A DNA stretch of 62,255 nt from Gammaproteobacteria bacterium (GTDB lineage: Bacteria > Pseudomonadota > Gammaproteobacteria > GRL18), in the NCBI GenBank assembly GCA_016744395.1, contig JADGEK010000010.1, forward strand, positions 1 through 62,255. Direction: 5' to 3'. This document shows positions 27,789 to 37,912 of the stretch, in pieces (positions within the stretch are counted from its first letter, which is position 1; the number at the start of each line of letters is the position of its first letter). Under the pieces are notes generated by a model. It had not been told where the DNA came from and did no database searches. It saw only the letters and a list, made by a program, of their open reading frames with translations. The position numbers were made by a program, and so were the translations under genes.

Positions 27789-28571
27789 TTAACTTAAACA
27801 CTTAATCCATTGTTTATGAAGAGATAAATTAATACTCCCAATAACTTCCCTGGCTTGCAGGGACTCCTGGAAGACGGGCTCACCTGTTAAGGTGCATGAA
27901 ACACAGCCAGACTCTTCAGCAATCAATAAGCCTGCGGCATAATCCCATAACATTTGTTTTCCATGAAGATAAATATGCCCTCTTCCCATGGCCAGCCAAC
28001 ACCAATCCAAAGCAACCGAACCAAAACTGCGTTGAGAACGGTAAGGGGGGGTTGAAACCAATTGAATGGCTAATTCAGTTGATAAGCGTTTGAAATCGAC
28101 AATTGCTAAACATTCTTTAAGGTGTTGTGGTGCCTCTATGCGATGAATTAGTTGACCATTCATCGTGGCTCCCTCCCCTTTAACAGCAGTAAAACACTCA
28201 TCTCTAACTGGATCATAGACCAGCCCCATAACCGTTTGCCCTTCAATAATTAAGGCCAAAGAAATAGAAAAGTAGGGTATGGTCGATGCAAAATTACTGG
28301 TACCATCAATTGGATCAAGACACCAGTAACCTGCATATTGTTGATCAAAAAATGAGTTCAATTCGGCTTCTGACAACTCTTCTGAAAAAAATTGGTATTC
28401 AGGAAAAGAATCAAAAAGTCTGGACTTAATTTCGTCCTGAACATCCATATCTGCCTGGGTAATTAATGAACCATCAGCTTTCTTTTGCACTTGTACATTT
28501 TTATAACAAGGCATTAAAACACTATTAGAAACCTGTTTAACTATATTCTCTATCTGATTGATTTCTATCAT
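27789..28571 (-). CDS. Inositol monophosphatase family phosphatase
   Basis: 260 residues. The metal-binding motifs are present: FFSEE (about 63-67), WCLDPIDGTSNFAS (about 82-95) and the C-terminal WDYAAGLLIAEESG (about 208-221). The family contains inositol-1-phosphatase, the CysQ nucleotidase and HisN-type histidinol-phosphate phosphatases. Because it lies among hisC, tyrA and aroA, a HisN-like role is possible, but nothing in the sequence settles this. It follows the unknown 178-residue gene by 26 bases and is separated from aroA by 203 AT-rich bases without a gene. Confidence 0.82.
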   Translation of the reverse strand: MIEINQIENIVKQVSNSVLMPCYKNVQVQKKADGSLITQADMDVQDEIKSRLFDSFPEYQFFSEELSEAELNSFFDQQYAGYWCLDPIDGTSNFASTIPYFSISLALIIEGQTVMGLVYDPVRDECFTAVKGEGATMNGQLIHRIEAPQHLKECLAIVDFKRLSTELAIQLVSTPPYRSQRSFGSVALDWCWLAMGRGHIYLHGKQMLWDYAAGLLIAEESGCVSCTLTGEPVFQESLQAREVIGSINLSLHKQWIKCLS

Positions 28572-28597
28572 TTATTTATCTTGAATATTAATATTTG

Positions 28598-29134
28598 TTA
28601 TTTGTAGGTATGATTAAAAAAATAGGCAATATCAGTCATACTCTGATAGTGCTCTATATCAATATCAGCTTTTTTAAAATCCAAAGCATCGGGATAACCA
28701 CTGGCCTTTTCTGCTTTTAATTTGGCTTCATTAGCCCAAACAATGACCCATTGAGCAATATCTGAAATATTAGAACGATCTATTTGCTCACAAGCACTTG
28801 TTAATATCTGATAAAAACCATTCCTGGATAATGATCCATAAACATCTGCTAATAATTGTCTCTCATGTGTTAATAGGCCCTTAATGACATGCTGTGTTTT
28901 TTCCTGCATCAATTTATCACGCGTTTTTGATGAGTGGGATTTCAGGATTTCCTGAATATGCTTATAATTATCGGCACCTTGGGAGTCACTTGAAAAAGCA
29001 GAGACAAACGCTTCAAGAACCACTAACGCTTCATGTATATTTGAGGTGTTTCGAGAACGAGCGATAATTTTTTTACAAAAAGAGTCCAACTGTTTTGGAT
29101 TCACTTGCATTGATAGAAGAAACTCTTCATTCAT
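28598..29134 (-). CDS. Conserved-context protein of unknown function, all-helical
   Basis: 178 residues, family not recognised. The sequence looks entirely helical with few glycines and prolines, no signal peptide, no membrane segment and a single cysteine pair (Cys19 and a second near residue 115) with no metal-binding spacing. It ends in a Tyr/Phe-rich tail (YFFNHTYK). It sits between tyrA (upstream, 143 bases) and the inositol-monophosphatase-type gene (26 bases downstream), so it is likely cotranscribed with the latter. Its codon use resembles its neighbours. It is a real gene judged by length, spacing and direction, but the function is open. Confidence 0.6.
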   Translation of the reverse strand: MNEEFLLSMQVNPKQLDSFCKKIIARSRNTSNIHEALVVLEAFVSAFSSDSQGADNYKHIQEILKSHSSKTRDKLMQEKTQHVIKGLLTHERQLLADVYGSLSRNGFYQILTSACEQIDRSNISDIAQWVIVWANEAKLKAEKASGYPDALDFKKADIDIEHYQSMTDIAYFFNHTYK

Positions 29135-29277
29135 AATAATACATCACACATTTAAAATTCATTGTTATTACAAAGTGGGCAAGGCTAAAGTCTCACATCC
29201 AAAAATTGTTTCTAGCTGGAAGAGAAGATTTAACTTTGTCTATTAGAAAAAATAACAGTAGAAATGACATTCATTTT

Positions 29278-30156
29278 TTAGCAAAAATCATCACGGCTCT
29301 GCTTTGCACGAGTAAAAACTTGCTTTAAATAATCACCATTATCTTCATCAAGTGCAGTTCGCAACTGTTGAAGATCTTGAGTAAAGTGATCCAAGTGTTC
29401 AATTAATGCTTTTTTGTTAGCTAGGCAAATGTCCTGCCACATTGACGGGTCACTGGAAGCTATTCGGGTAAAATCTCGAAATCCACCCGCTGCGTTTTCA
29501 AATATTTCTTGTTTTTCGTCCAAAGTCGTTAAAGTATCCACCAAAGAGAAGGCCAGTAAGTGTGGTAAATGACTGGTCGCTGCTAAAACAAGATCATGAT
29601 GCCCAGCTTCCATTAAGACAACTTGTGCACCTGCCGATTTCCATAAATCAGAAACCAGTTCAATAGCAGAGGAATTAGTTTTCTCTAGGGGCGTTAAAAT
29701 AACTCGATGATTCTGATAAAGTTCTACAAAAGAAGCTTCTACACCACTATTTTCAGTACCAGCAATAGGATGACCAGGAACAAAATTGGCGGGTACTTCA
29801 TCAAACACAGTTTTTGCAGCTTCAATAACGCTGGATTTTGTACTGCCCGCATCCGTAATAACCGCATCCACTTTCATTGAATTTTTTACCTGAGAAAGAA
29901 TGCTCTTAAAACTGCCCACAGGTGTGGCAATGAAAATAATATCTGCATTTTCAACAGCCTGGTTTATATCAAGAAAAAAGTCATCAATGACCCCTAACTC
30001 GATAGCTTTAATCAGATTTTTGGCATTACGACCACAGCCTGTAATATGTCCAACTAGACCTGAAGCACGAACAGCTCTGGCAAAGGAGCCACCAATAAGA
30101 CCTACACCAATAATTGTAAGGCGCTTAATTTTGGGCTGTTTAAGTTGAGAATTCAT
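29278..30156 (-). CDS. tyrA: Prephenate dehydrogenase (TyrA)
   Basis: 292 residues. It oxidatively decarboxylates prephenate (or arogenate) on the way to tyrosine. The NAD-binding motif ITIIGVGLIGGSFARA is here LTIIGVGLIGGSF (about 14-26). TDAGSTKSSV, PGHPIAGTENSGVEA and HLPHLLAFSLV, with the conserved His residues, are present, and FRDFTRIASSDPSMWQDI closes the dimer domain. No chorismate mutase domain is fused; that activity is on PheA. It starts 39 bases after the hisC stop on the same strand. Confidence 0.94.
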   Translation of the reverse strand: MNSQLKQPKIKRLTIIGVGLIGGSFARAVRASGLVGHITGCGRNAKNLIKAIELGVIDDFFLDINQAVENADIIFIATPVGSFKSILSQVKNSMKVDAVITDAGSTKSSVIEAAKTVFDEVPANFVPGHPIAGTENSGVEASFVELYQNHRVILTPLEKTNSSAIELVSDLWKSAGAQVVLMEAGHHDLVLAATSHLPHLLAFSLVDTLTTLDEKQEIFENAAGGFRDFTRIASSDPSMWQDICLANKKALIEHLDHFTQDLQQLRTALDEDNGDYLKQVFTRAKQSRDDFC

Positions 30157-30195
30157 AAATGAATGACTTTTATTATAATGAAATGAGTCAGCAAT

Positions 30196-31329
30196 TTAAG
30201 CCATTATTTTTTTTAGTGCAGCAAATACACGTTTATTTTCAGCCATCGTACCCACTGAAATTCTTAAATAATCTGGCATGTTATAATTTGCAACAGGACG
30301 TGTAATGACACCCTCATACAGTAGTTTATCATAGACCTCAGCTGCATTTGCCCCAATTTGGACACAAACAAAATTGCCCGCAGACGGAATATAGTTTAAG
30401 CCAACAGACTCAAAACCTTCAACTAAATAAGACATACCTTGTGTATTAAGTGACACACTCTGGCGAATATGTTCTTGATCATCCAAAGCAATGGCAGCAG
30501 ATTCCAGGGCAAAGGTATTATTGTTAAACGGTTGTCTGACACGATTCAATAAATCAGCAATGGCTGCTGATGAAATGCCATATCCCACTCTAAAACTGGC
30601 TAGGCCATAAGCTTTTGAAAAAGTACGGGTAATGATGAGATTTGCAAAGTCGCCTAAAGCAGGCAACATAGAGTGATAACCATCAATATTGCCTGAAGCG
30701 TATTCTTCATAAGCCTCATCAATCACAACAACGACATTTTCAGGTACCTTTTGTAAAAAAATCAGTAAGTCAGCAGAAGGTAAACAAGTCCCCGTGGGAT
30801 TATTCGGATTGGCAATAAAAATGAGTTTTGTATTCTCCGTAATGGCCTCAAGCATGGCATTCAGATCATTGCCCCAGTTTAAAGCAGGAGTGATGACCGC
30901 GGTAGCACCAACTGCTTGAGTGGCAATGGGATAAACAGCAAATGCATATTGAGAAAAAATAACTTCATCATGAGTGCTGGCAAAAGTTCTCGCAATGATA
31001 TCCAAAACTTCATTTGAGCCATTACCTAAGGTAATTTGTTCAATTCTGAAATTCTGATGCACATCAGATAGTTTCTCAACCAGTTTATGCTTTAAAACAA
31101 AGCCATTACCATCAGGGTATCGGGAGAGTTCCAATGGGTTATCTAATGAATCTTGTAGATAGGAAACCACTTTTGGGCTAGGTCCCAATGGATTTTCATT
31201 AGAAGCCAATTTGACAGCATTTTTAACTCCGTAATCACGCTCTAACTCATCAATTGGCTTACCTGGAATGTATGGCTGTAATTGAGAAACACAATCCAGC
31301 GCATTAATCTGATTATTATTTAAACTCAT
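30196..31329 (-). CDS. hisC: Histidinol-phosphate aminotransferase
   Basis: 377 residues, aspartate aminotransferase fold type I. KLASNENPLGPSP, NPNNPTGT, VVIDEAYEEY and the PLP lysine in TRTFSKAYGLASFRVGYG are intact. In this cluster, between pheA and tyrA, the enzyme may also transaminate aromatic keto acids, as HisC homologues in this position do in Pseudomonas; this is knowledge of the family rather than seen here. Its start overlaps the pheA stop by one base (TAATG), so translation is coupled. Confidence 0.94.
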   Translation of the reverse strand: MSLNNNQINALDCVSQLQPYIPGKPIDELERDYGVKNAVKLASNENPLGPSPKVVSYLQDSLDNPLELSRYPDGNGFVLKHKLVEKLSDVHQNFRIEQITLGNGSNEVLDIIARTFASTHDEVIFSQYAFAVYPIATQAVGATAVITPALNWGNDLNAMLEAITENTKLIFIANPNNPTGTCLPSADLLIFLQKVPENVVVVIDEAYEEYASGNIDGYHSMLPALGDFANLIITRTFSKAYGLASFRVGYGISSAAIADLLNRVRQPFNNNTFALESAAIALDDQEHIRQSVSLNTQGMSYLVEGFESVGLNYIPSAGNFVCVQIGANAAEVYDKLLYEGVITRPVANYNMPDYLRISVGTMAENKRVFAALKKIMA

Positions 31330-32453
31330 TACAAGACGGCCTTTGGATAGGAGCCTAAAATTTTTAACAAACTGGATTGTTTTTTGATTTCAAGCAAAGC
31401 GTTAGCAACAGATGGATCTGAAGAATGACCATCAATATCAATGAAAAATAAATATTGCCATAAGCCGCTTTTTGATGGCCGGGACTCAATTCGAGTCATT
31501 GATAAGCCATTTTCTGATATGGGCTTGAGCAAATCAAACAAAGCACCTGACTCATTAGCGGAAGTTACCATAATGGATGTTTTATCAGTTGATGGTTTAT
31601 CGGTGACAGGACTACTGGCATCCACATCTTGTTTACCTAAAATGATAAATCGAGTGGTATTATCAGGCTCATCTTCAATTTTTTCTGCGAGCAGATTAAG
31701 ATCGTATATTTCAGCTGCTGCATTACTAGCAATTGCTGTTGCCCCTTGTTCCTGAGAAGCTAATCGTGCAGCTTCAGCATTACTATTAACAGGTATGCGC
31801 TCGACACCTGGCAAACTACTATCCAGCCACTCACGGCATTGTGCCAGTGATTGTTGGTGTGAATAGATCCTGGTAATTTGTGATTTACTTTGTTGGAAAT
31901 CAGCTTCTTGAGTACCCATTAAATAATGATGAATTCTTAATGATACTTCACCACAAATCTTCAAGGGCGACTCAATTAACATATCTAAAGTATGACTAAT
32001 GACACCTTCAGTAGAATTTTCAACGGGTACGACACCATAATAACAAGAGCCCGCATCAACTTCTCGAAATACCTCATCAATACTAGCAAAAGGGATTGTT
32101 TTAACAGAGTGACCAAAATGTTTCAGGGCTGCGGCTTGTGTAAAAGTACCTTCAGGACCTAAAAAAGCAATTTTCATGGTCTGTTCAAGTGCCAAACAAG
32201 CAGACATGACTTCCCGAAACAAACGAGCCATTTCTTCATTGCTGATAGGCCCCTTATTACGTTCCATCACTTTGCGTAAAACAGATGCTTCACGCTCAGG
32301 ACGGTAAAATGTCACACTCTCGTCCTCAAATAACTCTGCTATTTTAGCATGAGCTACTTTCTGAGCACAGGTGGCACGTTGATTCAATAATAACTGAATC
32401 TGTTGATCCAGACTATCAATTTGATCACGTATTAGATTGAGATCTTCACTCAA
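31329..32453 (-). CDS. pheA: Bifunctional chorismate mutase / prephenate dehydratase
   Basis: 374 residues. An AroQ-type chorismate mutase (about 1-90, with LNLIRDQIDSLDQQIQLLLNQRA), a prephenate dehydratase domain (about 93-275, IAFLGPEGTFTQAAA, VPVENSTEGVISHTLD, and DNTTRFIILG) and a C-terminal ACT domain (about 290-370) with SGALFDLL and ESRPSK, which binds phenylalanine for feedback inhibition. All parts are present. It lies 48 bases after serA. Confidence 0.96.
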   Translation of the reverse strand: MSEDLNLIRDQIDSLDQQIQLLLNQRATCAQKVAHAKIAELFEDESVTFYRPEREASVLRKVMERNKGPISNEEMARLFREVMSACLALEQTMKIAFLGPEGTFTQAAALKHFGHSVKTIPFASIDEVFREVDAGSCYYGVVPVENSTEGVISHTLDMLIESPLKICGEVSLRIHHYLMGTQEADFQQSKSQITRIYSHQQSLAQCREWLDSSLPGVERIPVNSNAEAARLASQEQGATAIASNAAAEIYDLNLLAEKIEDEPDNTTRFIILGKQDVDASSPVTDKPSTDKTSIMVTSANESGALFDLLKPISENGLSMTRIESRPSKSGLWQYLFFIDIDGHSSDPSVANALLEIKKQSSLLKILGSYPKAVL

Positions 32454-32501
32454 GCTGCATTCCCTTTAAAGAGTTAATAATAAAGAGCTTTAAAATAAAA
32501 G

Positions 32502-33671
32502 CTAAGATAATACTCGAACAGAGAGTACACCTTCAATAGCTTTTAATGTATCTACAATTTCAGATGCAACCACATCATTGACATCGACAATAGTATAAGC
32601 CAAATCACCTTTGGATTTGTTCACCATATCAATAATATTTAATTGAGCATCCGCAAGAATTGAAGATATCTGACCTAACATATTGGGTACATTACTATTG
32701 GCAATAGTAATCCTATGGCAACCGCCAGCTTTGGGCATATTAATTTCTGGAAAATTAACGGATAGTTTGATATTACCATTTTCTAAATAATCACGGAGAT
32801 TTTGAGAAACAATAATCGCACAATTATCTTCTGCATCCTGAGTTGAAGCACCGAGATGCGGCAAAGTCACGACATTTGGAACATCTATAAGTGCATTATT
32901 TGCAAAATCATTGACATATCCATACACATGACCAGACTTTAACCCTTCTGCCATTGCTTCATCATCAATAATGCCACCACGGGCGAAGTTGAGAATTGTA
33001 GCGCCCTTTTTCAATAGTTTAATACGTTCAGCATTAAGCATATTACGTGTCACATCGATTAATGGTACATGGAAAGTAAGAAAATCTACTTTTGATAACA
33101 TAGCATCAAAACTTGGTGCTTGTTCAACACTGGAAGATATCATCCAGGCGCCTTCGACAGTCAAACCAGGATCAAAGCCAATGACATTCATGCCTAAATC
33201 TTCAGCAACCTTAGCCACAGCACGACCAATGGCCCCTAAACCAACAACACCCAGAGTTTTTCCTGGCAGTTCAAAGCCACCAAAAGTTTTCTTACCCGCT
33301 TCAACGGCTTTACTGATTTCTTCATCAGTGCCTTCCTGTTTTTTTGCAAACTCCCAGGCAGGACCAATATGACGTGCAGACATGAGCATGCCAGCAACGA
33401 CAAGTTCTTTAACGGCATTAGCATTAGCGCCTGGTGCATTAAAGACAGGAATACCATTTGCACTCATTTTGTCAACGGGTATATTATTAACACCTGTACC
33501 AGCACGCCCAACTGCTTTTAAGCTTTCGGGTATTTCCATATTATGCATTTTAAAAGAACGCAGCAAAATACCATCTGGATGTTGAATTTCAGATGCAATT
33601 TCATAACTTTCTCTTGGGAAATTTTCAAGACCTGCCACAGAGATATTATTTAAAGTCAGTATTTTATTCAT
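32502..33671 (-). CDS. serA: D-3-phosphoglycerate dehydrogenase, short form with ACT domain
   Basis: 389 residues. First step of serine synthesis. The D-2-hydroxyacid dehydrogenase motifs are visible: GRAGTGVNNI, GKTLGVVGLGAIGRAVA (NAD binding), FHVPL, INFARGGIIDDEA in the form LNFARGGIIDD and the catalytic His in LPHLGASTQDAE. The C-terminus (about 315-389) is an ACT domain (NVPNMLGQISSILADAQLNI) that may bind serine. It stands between serC and pheA, replacing the pdxB/serA position of related clusters. Confidence 0.93.
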   Translation of the reverse strand: MNKILTLNNISVAGLENFPRESYEIASEIQHPDGILLRSFKMHNMEIPESLKAVGRAGTGVNNIPVDKMSANGIPVFNAPGANANAVKELVVAGMLMSARHIGPAWEFAKKQEGTDEEISKAVEAGKKTFGGFELPGKTLGVVGLGAIGRAVAKVAEDLGMNVIGFDPGLTVEGAWMISSSVEQAPSFDAMLSKVDFLTFHVPLIDVTRNMLNAERIKLLKKGATILNFARGGIIDDEAMAEGLKSGHVYGYVNDFANNALIDVPNVVTLPHLGASTQDAEDNCAIIVSQNLRDYLENGNIKLSVNFPEINMPKAGGCHRITIANSNVPNMLGQISSILADAQLNIIDMVNKSKGDLAYTIVDVNDVVASEIVDTLKAIEGVLSVRVLS

Positions 33672-33791
33672 AAACGCCTCGCAAATTTAATTATTAATTT
33701 ACTTTGCAATTAATTCCCCCTTGATTCTTAATAAGAACAGGAAGAAGCAAAGAAACAACTATTTATGGATGAGCACTAGTTAAAGAAAAAC

Positions 33792-34874
33792 TTAAGAATT
33801 TTCTTTAGCGAACTCATTCATAAAGTCAACGAGGGTATCAATACCTTCTTCAGGCATAGCATTATAAATACTGGCACGCATACCACCAACAGAGCGATGT
33901 CCTTTTAGTGTTGCCAGTCCTTGTTTAGCTGCACCTTCTAAAAAGGCTGCATCCAGATCAGCACTTTTTAAAGTAAAAGGCACATTCATCCAGGAGCGAT
34001 AACGAACATCCACTGGGTTGGCATAAAAGTCACTACCATCAATTGCAGCGTATAATTTATCAGACTTTGCTTTATTTATTGCACCTATACCTTCTAAACC
34101 ACCTTTTCCTAAGACCCACTCGAAAACAAGTCCAGCAAGGTACCAACTATAAGTCGGTGGAGTGTTATACATGGAATCATTATCAGCGTGTGTTTTGTAG
34201 TTCAACATGGCTGGAGTGTTTTCAGTCGCATTTCCAATAAGATCTTCACGAATAATAACGAGTGTCAGACCTGCGGGACCAACATTCTTTTGTGCTCCAG
34301 CATAAATCATTCCAAATTTTGAAACATCAATGGGGCGTGACAAAATAGTAGATGACATATCAGCAATCAAGGGGACATTACCAGTCTCTGGAATATAATC
34401 AAACTCAACACCACCAATGGTTTCATTAGGCGTATAGTGTACATAAGCTGCATCCGGGTTTAATTTCCAGGATGAAAATTCTGGAATGGTGGTAAAACCA
34501 GAGTCTTCTGAAGTCGCAATCACATTCACATCACAATAACGCTTTGCTTCTGCAATGGCTTTTTTAGACCACATACCAGTATTCACATAATCAGCCGTTG
34601 TTTTATCTCCCAACAGATTGAGAGGAATAGCAGCAAACTGTTGACTAGCACCACCTTGCAAGAAAAGTACCTTGTAGTTATCTGGAATAGACATCAAAGT
34701 TCTTAAATCAGCTTCTGCTTTGCTCGCAATAGACATAAAAGCCTTGCCACGATGTGACATTTCCATGACAGACATGCCTTCATCATTCCACTCAAGCATT
34801 TCTTCACTGGCTTTTTTAATTACAGCTTCAGGTAACATTGCGGGTCCCGCACTAAAATTGAAAACTCTAGACAT
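33792..34874 (-). CDS. serC: Phosphoserine aminotransferase
   Basis: 360 residues. It uses PLP to convert 3-phosphohydroxypyruvate to phosphoserine and also serves pyridoxal phosphate synthesis. FNFSAGPAMLPE, LFLQGGASQQFA, YVHYTPNETIGGVEF, the PLP lysine in YAGAQKNVGPAGL and GHRSVGGMRASIYNAM are intact. AAAAGGA provides a ribosome binding site 6 bases before the ATG. It is followed by serA at 120 bases and preceded by gyrA. Confidence 0.96.
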   Translation of the reverse strand: MSRVFNFSAGPAMLPEAVIKKASEEMLEWNDEGMSVMEMSHRGKAFMSIASKAEADLRTLMSIPDNYKVLFLQGGASQQFAAIPLNLLGDKTTADYVNTGMWSKKAIAEAKRYCDVNVIATSEDSGFTTIPEFSSWKLNPDAAYVHYTPNETIGGVEFDYIPETGNVPLIADMSSTILSRPIDVSKFGMIYAGAQKNVGPAGLTLVIIREDLIGNATENTPAMLNYKTHADNDSMYNTPPTYSWYLAGLVFEWVLGKGGLEGIGAINKAKSDKLYAAIDGSDFYANPVDVRYRSWMNVPFTLKSADLDAAFLEGAAKQGLATLKGHRSVGGMRASIYNAMPEEGIDTLVDFMNEFAKENS

Positions 34875-35055
34875 CTTTTATCCTTTTGAATTTAAAAATA
34901 TAAAAAATAGGGTGTTATAATTTATGGTAACCACACTGGCGTATGGTAGCCAAAAAAACGGAATATCATTGTCTCCCTTTGGAACAGGGGTTTAGGCCTA
35001 ACTACTTCCCTCCCCTCCGTTAAGAGGGAACAAGGAATTAACTGACAACGATAGA

Positions 35056-37725
35056 TTAATCTTCAGGAGGCAAATCGTCTTCTGCTGATGGCTCTTGATC
35101 CGCTAATGGCTCATGATTCGCTGAAGGCACTTCAGCGTCAGAATTAGTTTTCAAAGAACCAGATTCACCATCTTCAAGTTCTTCATCATCATCAACAGAT
35201 TCACAAACACGCTCAATTTGTACCAGTTTTTCACTCTTAGTTAAGCGAATCAGGCGAACACCTTGCGTATTACGGCCCACGACCGAGATTTCTGTGGAGC
35301 GTGTACGAACGATGGTGCCACCATCAGTAATAAGCATTATTTCACTGCTATCATCAAGCAGACAAGCGCCTACCATTTTACCATTACGTTCAGATGTTTT
35401 TATGGCAAGCACACCCATTCCACCACGTCCTTTAACAGGATATTCAGAAATTTTAGTGCGCTTACCATAGCCATTTTCAGTCGCTGTTAAGACAAAACGA
35501 TCTTCACATTCGGGGGGGACAACAATCAGTGAAACTACTTTTTGTTCGCTTGTCAATTTAATACCACGGACACCCGTTGCAACACGGCCCATAGAACGTA
35601 CATGAGACTCATTAAATCGAATTGCTTTACCTTCTGTGCTGAACAACATGATATCTTGTTGACCATCCGTTAATTGCACATCAATCAGTTTATCACCTTC
35701 ACGGAGTTCAATAGCACGAATACCATTGGCTCTAGGACGAGAATAATCCAGCAATGGGGTTTTTTTGACGGTGCCATTAGCAGTTGATTGTAAAATAAAC
35801 TGACCATCAACAAATTCTTTAATGGGTAGAATGGCATTGACTTTTTCACCTTCTGACAGAGGTAGAAGGTTAATGATTGGACGTCCACGGGAACCACGGC
35901 TTGCAAGTGGCAGCTCATAAACTTTCTTCCAATACACTTGTCCAGCATTGGTAAAACATAATATTGTATCGTGACTTGAAGCAACAAAAAGCTTATCAAT
36001 AAAATCTTCATCTTTCATTGATGTTGCAGATTTACCGCGTCCACCACGTCGCTGAGCTGTATAGTCAGCTAAAGGTTGAGTCTTGACATAACCTTCATGA
36101 GATAAAGTGACCACACGATCTTCTTCGGCAATCATATCTTCCATACAGAGATCATCTTCAGATTCTCTGATTTCAGTACGACGCTCATCACCATATTGAC
36201 TTAAAATGGCTTCCAATTCTTCACGTATTACACCCATCAGAACGTCATGACTGCCTAGAATAGTAAGATACCATTTAATTTGCTCAATAATCTCTTTGTA
36301 TTCAACAACAATTTTTTCAATTTCAAGACCTGTTAAGCGATGCAGTTTCAGATCCAAAATAGCTTGAGCCTGGACAGGAGAAAGATGGTAGCCGTCATCA
36401 AATAAACCAAACTGTTCTTCTAAGCCGTCAGGACGTGATTGCTCACCACCACCTGATAAAAGCTCTTTAACCAAACCTGGTTCCCAGGATTTGGCAATTA
36501 ATTTTACTTTGGCTTCTTGTGGGTTGGCTGATTCTTTAATTTCTTTAATTAAAGGGTCAATGTTCGCGAGTGCAACCGCTTGTCCTTCAAGAATATGGGC
36601 GCGTTCACGTGCCTTTCTTAATTGATAAACCGTACGACGATTAACCACTTCACGACGATGACGGATAAACTGTTCAATCAGTTCTTTAAGGTTAAATAAC
36701 TTAGGCTGACCATCAACCAATGCCACCATGTTAATGCCAAAGACATTTTGCATGGCTGTGTGTTTGTACAAGGTATTGACTAATACATCGGTAGACTCAC
36801 CGCGTTTCACTTCAATCACCATACGCATGCCGTCTTTATCAGACTCATCACGTAATTCTGAAATACCTTCGATTTTCTTTTCTTTAACCAGTTCAGCAAT
36901 GCGCTCAATTAGGCGTGCTTTATTCACCTGATAAGGTAATTCAGTGACCACGATACGCTCGCGGCTATTAGGCATTTCCTCTATTTCAACTCGAGCTCTG
37001 ACTCGAATACGTCCCCGACCTGTATGATAGGCTTCATGAATACCACGAGATCCGTTAATGATACCCGAAGTTGGGAAATCAGGTCCTGGTATGAGTTTTA
37101 TTAAGTCAGGTATTGTAATATCAGGGTTTTCAATAAAGGCAAGACAGGCAGTGACCACTTCAGACATATTATGAGGTGGAATATTGGTCGCCATACCAAC
37201 AGCAATACCAGATGAACCGTTTATTAATAGATTCGGGATTTTAGTGGGTAAAACAACGGGTTCGTGTTCAGATTCATCGTAGTTTGCGGTGAAATCAACA
37301 GTTTCCTTATCGATATCAGCTAACAATTCGTGTGAAATCTTAGCCATGCGTACTTCGGTATAACGCATTGCAGCAGGAGAATCACCATCAACTGAACCAA
37401 AGTTGCCTTGCCCATCGACCAACATATAGCGCAGAGAAAAATTCTGTGCCATACGTACAATGGTGTCATAAACAGCAGTATCACCATGAGGGTGATACTT
37501 ACCAAGAACTTCACCGACAATACGTGCCGATTTTTTATAGGGTTTATTGAAATCCATGCCCGCTTCGTGCATGGCATAAATGACTCGTCGGTGAACAGGC
37601 TTTAAGCCATCACGAACATCTGGGAGTGCTCGTCCTACAATTACGCTCATCGCATAATCCATATAGGACTGCTTCATCTCCTCCTCAATATTTATGTGAA
37701 GGAGTTCTTTTGCAAAATCTGACAT
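35056..37725 (-). CDS. gyrA: DNA gyrase subunit A
   Basis: 889 residues. The breakage-reunion domain (1 to about 525) has [28 protein letters not shown] and the catalytic tyrosine in [10 protein letters not shown] (about residue 122). In the quinolone-resistance region [11 protein letters not shown], a Thr/Ala pattern with Asp-Thr follows His-Gly; Ser83 of E. coli corresponds to Thr here, which is a common natural variant in low-susceptibility species. The beta-pinwheel C-terminal domain (about 540-840) contains the GyrA box QRRGGRGK. The acidic tail (EDGESG... EDDLPPED) is extended. The 181-base gap to serC holds G/C-rich inverted repeats but no T run. Confidence 0.96.
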   Translation of the reverse strand: MSDFAKELLHINIEEEMKQSYMDYAMSVIVGRALPDVRDGLKPVHRRVIYAMHEAGMDFNKPYKKSARIVGEVLGKYHPHGDTAVYDTIVRMAQNFSLRYMLVDGQGNFGSVDGDSPAAMRYTEVRMAKISHELLADIDKETVDFTANYDESEHEPVVLPTKIPNLLINGSSGIAVGMATNIPPHNMSEVVTACLAFIENPDITIPDLIKLIPGPDFPTSGIINGSRGIHEAYHTGRGRIRVRARVEIEEMPNSRERIVVTELPYQVNKARLIERIAELVKEKKIEGISELRDESDKDGMRMVIEVKRGESTDVLVNTLYKHTAMQNVFGINMVALVDGQPKLFNLKELIEQFIRHRREVVNRRTVYQLRKARERAHILEGQAVALANIDPLIKEIKESANPQEAKVKLIAKSWEPGLVKELLSGGGEQSRPDGLEEQFGLFDDGYHLSPVQAQAILDLKLHRLTGLEIEKIVVEYKEIIEQIKWYLTILGSHDVLMGVIREELEAILSQYGDERRTEIRESEDDLCMEDMIAEEDRVVTLSHEGYVKTQPLADYTAQRRGGRGKSATSMKDEDFIDKLFVASSHDTILCFTNAGQVYWKKVYELPLASRGSRGRPIINLLPLSEGEKVNAILPIKEFVDGQFILQSTANGTVKKTPLLDYSRPRANGIRAIELREGDKLIDVQLTDGQQDIMLFSTEGKAIRFNESHVRSMGRVATGVRGIKLTSEQKVVSLIVVPPECEDRFVLTATENGYGKRTKISEYPVKGRGGMGVLAIKTSERNGKMVGACLLDDSSEIMLITDGGTIVRTRSTEISVVGRNTQGVRLIRLTKSEKLVQIERVCESVDDDEELEDGESGSLKTNSDAEVPSANHEPLADQEPSAEDDLPPED

Positions 37726-37912
37726 TGAGTGGGTATGTATCCGTTTTTTTTGATTTTTCTCAACAGACTAGAGTGCCTGACTTGTTTAAAAAGTCGTCAT
37801 TCAAAGAATCGAACTATTTTAGTAACAGGTGCTCTAAAAACTGAAATATCATAGCACATTTGATCGGCCTTTGTGCTCTTTATTATCATTAAAAAATAGA
37901 ATTTTTTACCAT

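Noticed and set aside
27567-27797. Open frame of 76 codons (plus strand) across the aroA start and the gap to the phosphatase gene.
   Set aside because: It overlaps the 5' end of aroA antisense and consists of AT-rich untranslated sequence; no ribosome binding site or family match.
34921-35055. G/C-rich inverted repeats between gyrA and serC, as a terminator.
   Set aside because: Stem-like pairs (for example TTCCCTC/GAGGGAA) exist but no T run follows on the minus strand.
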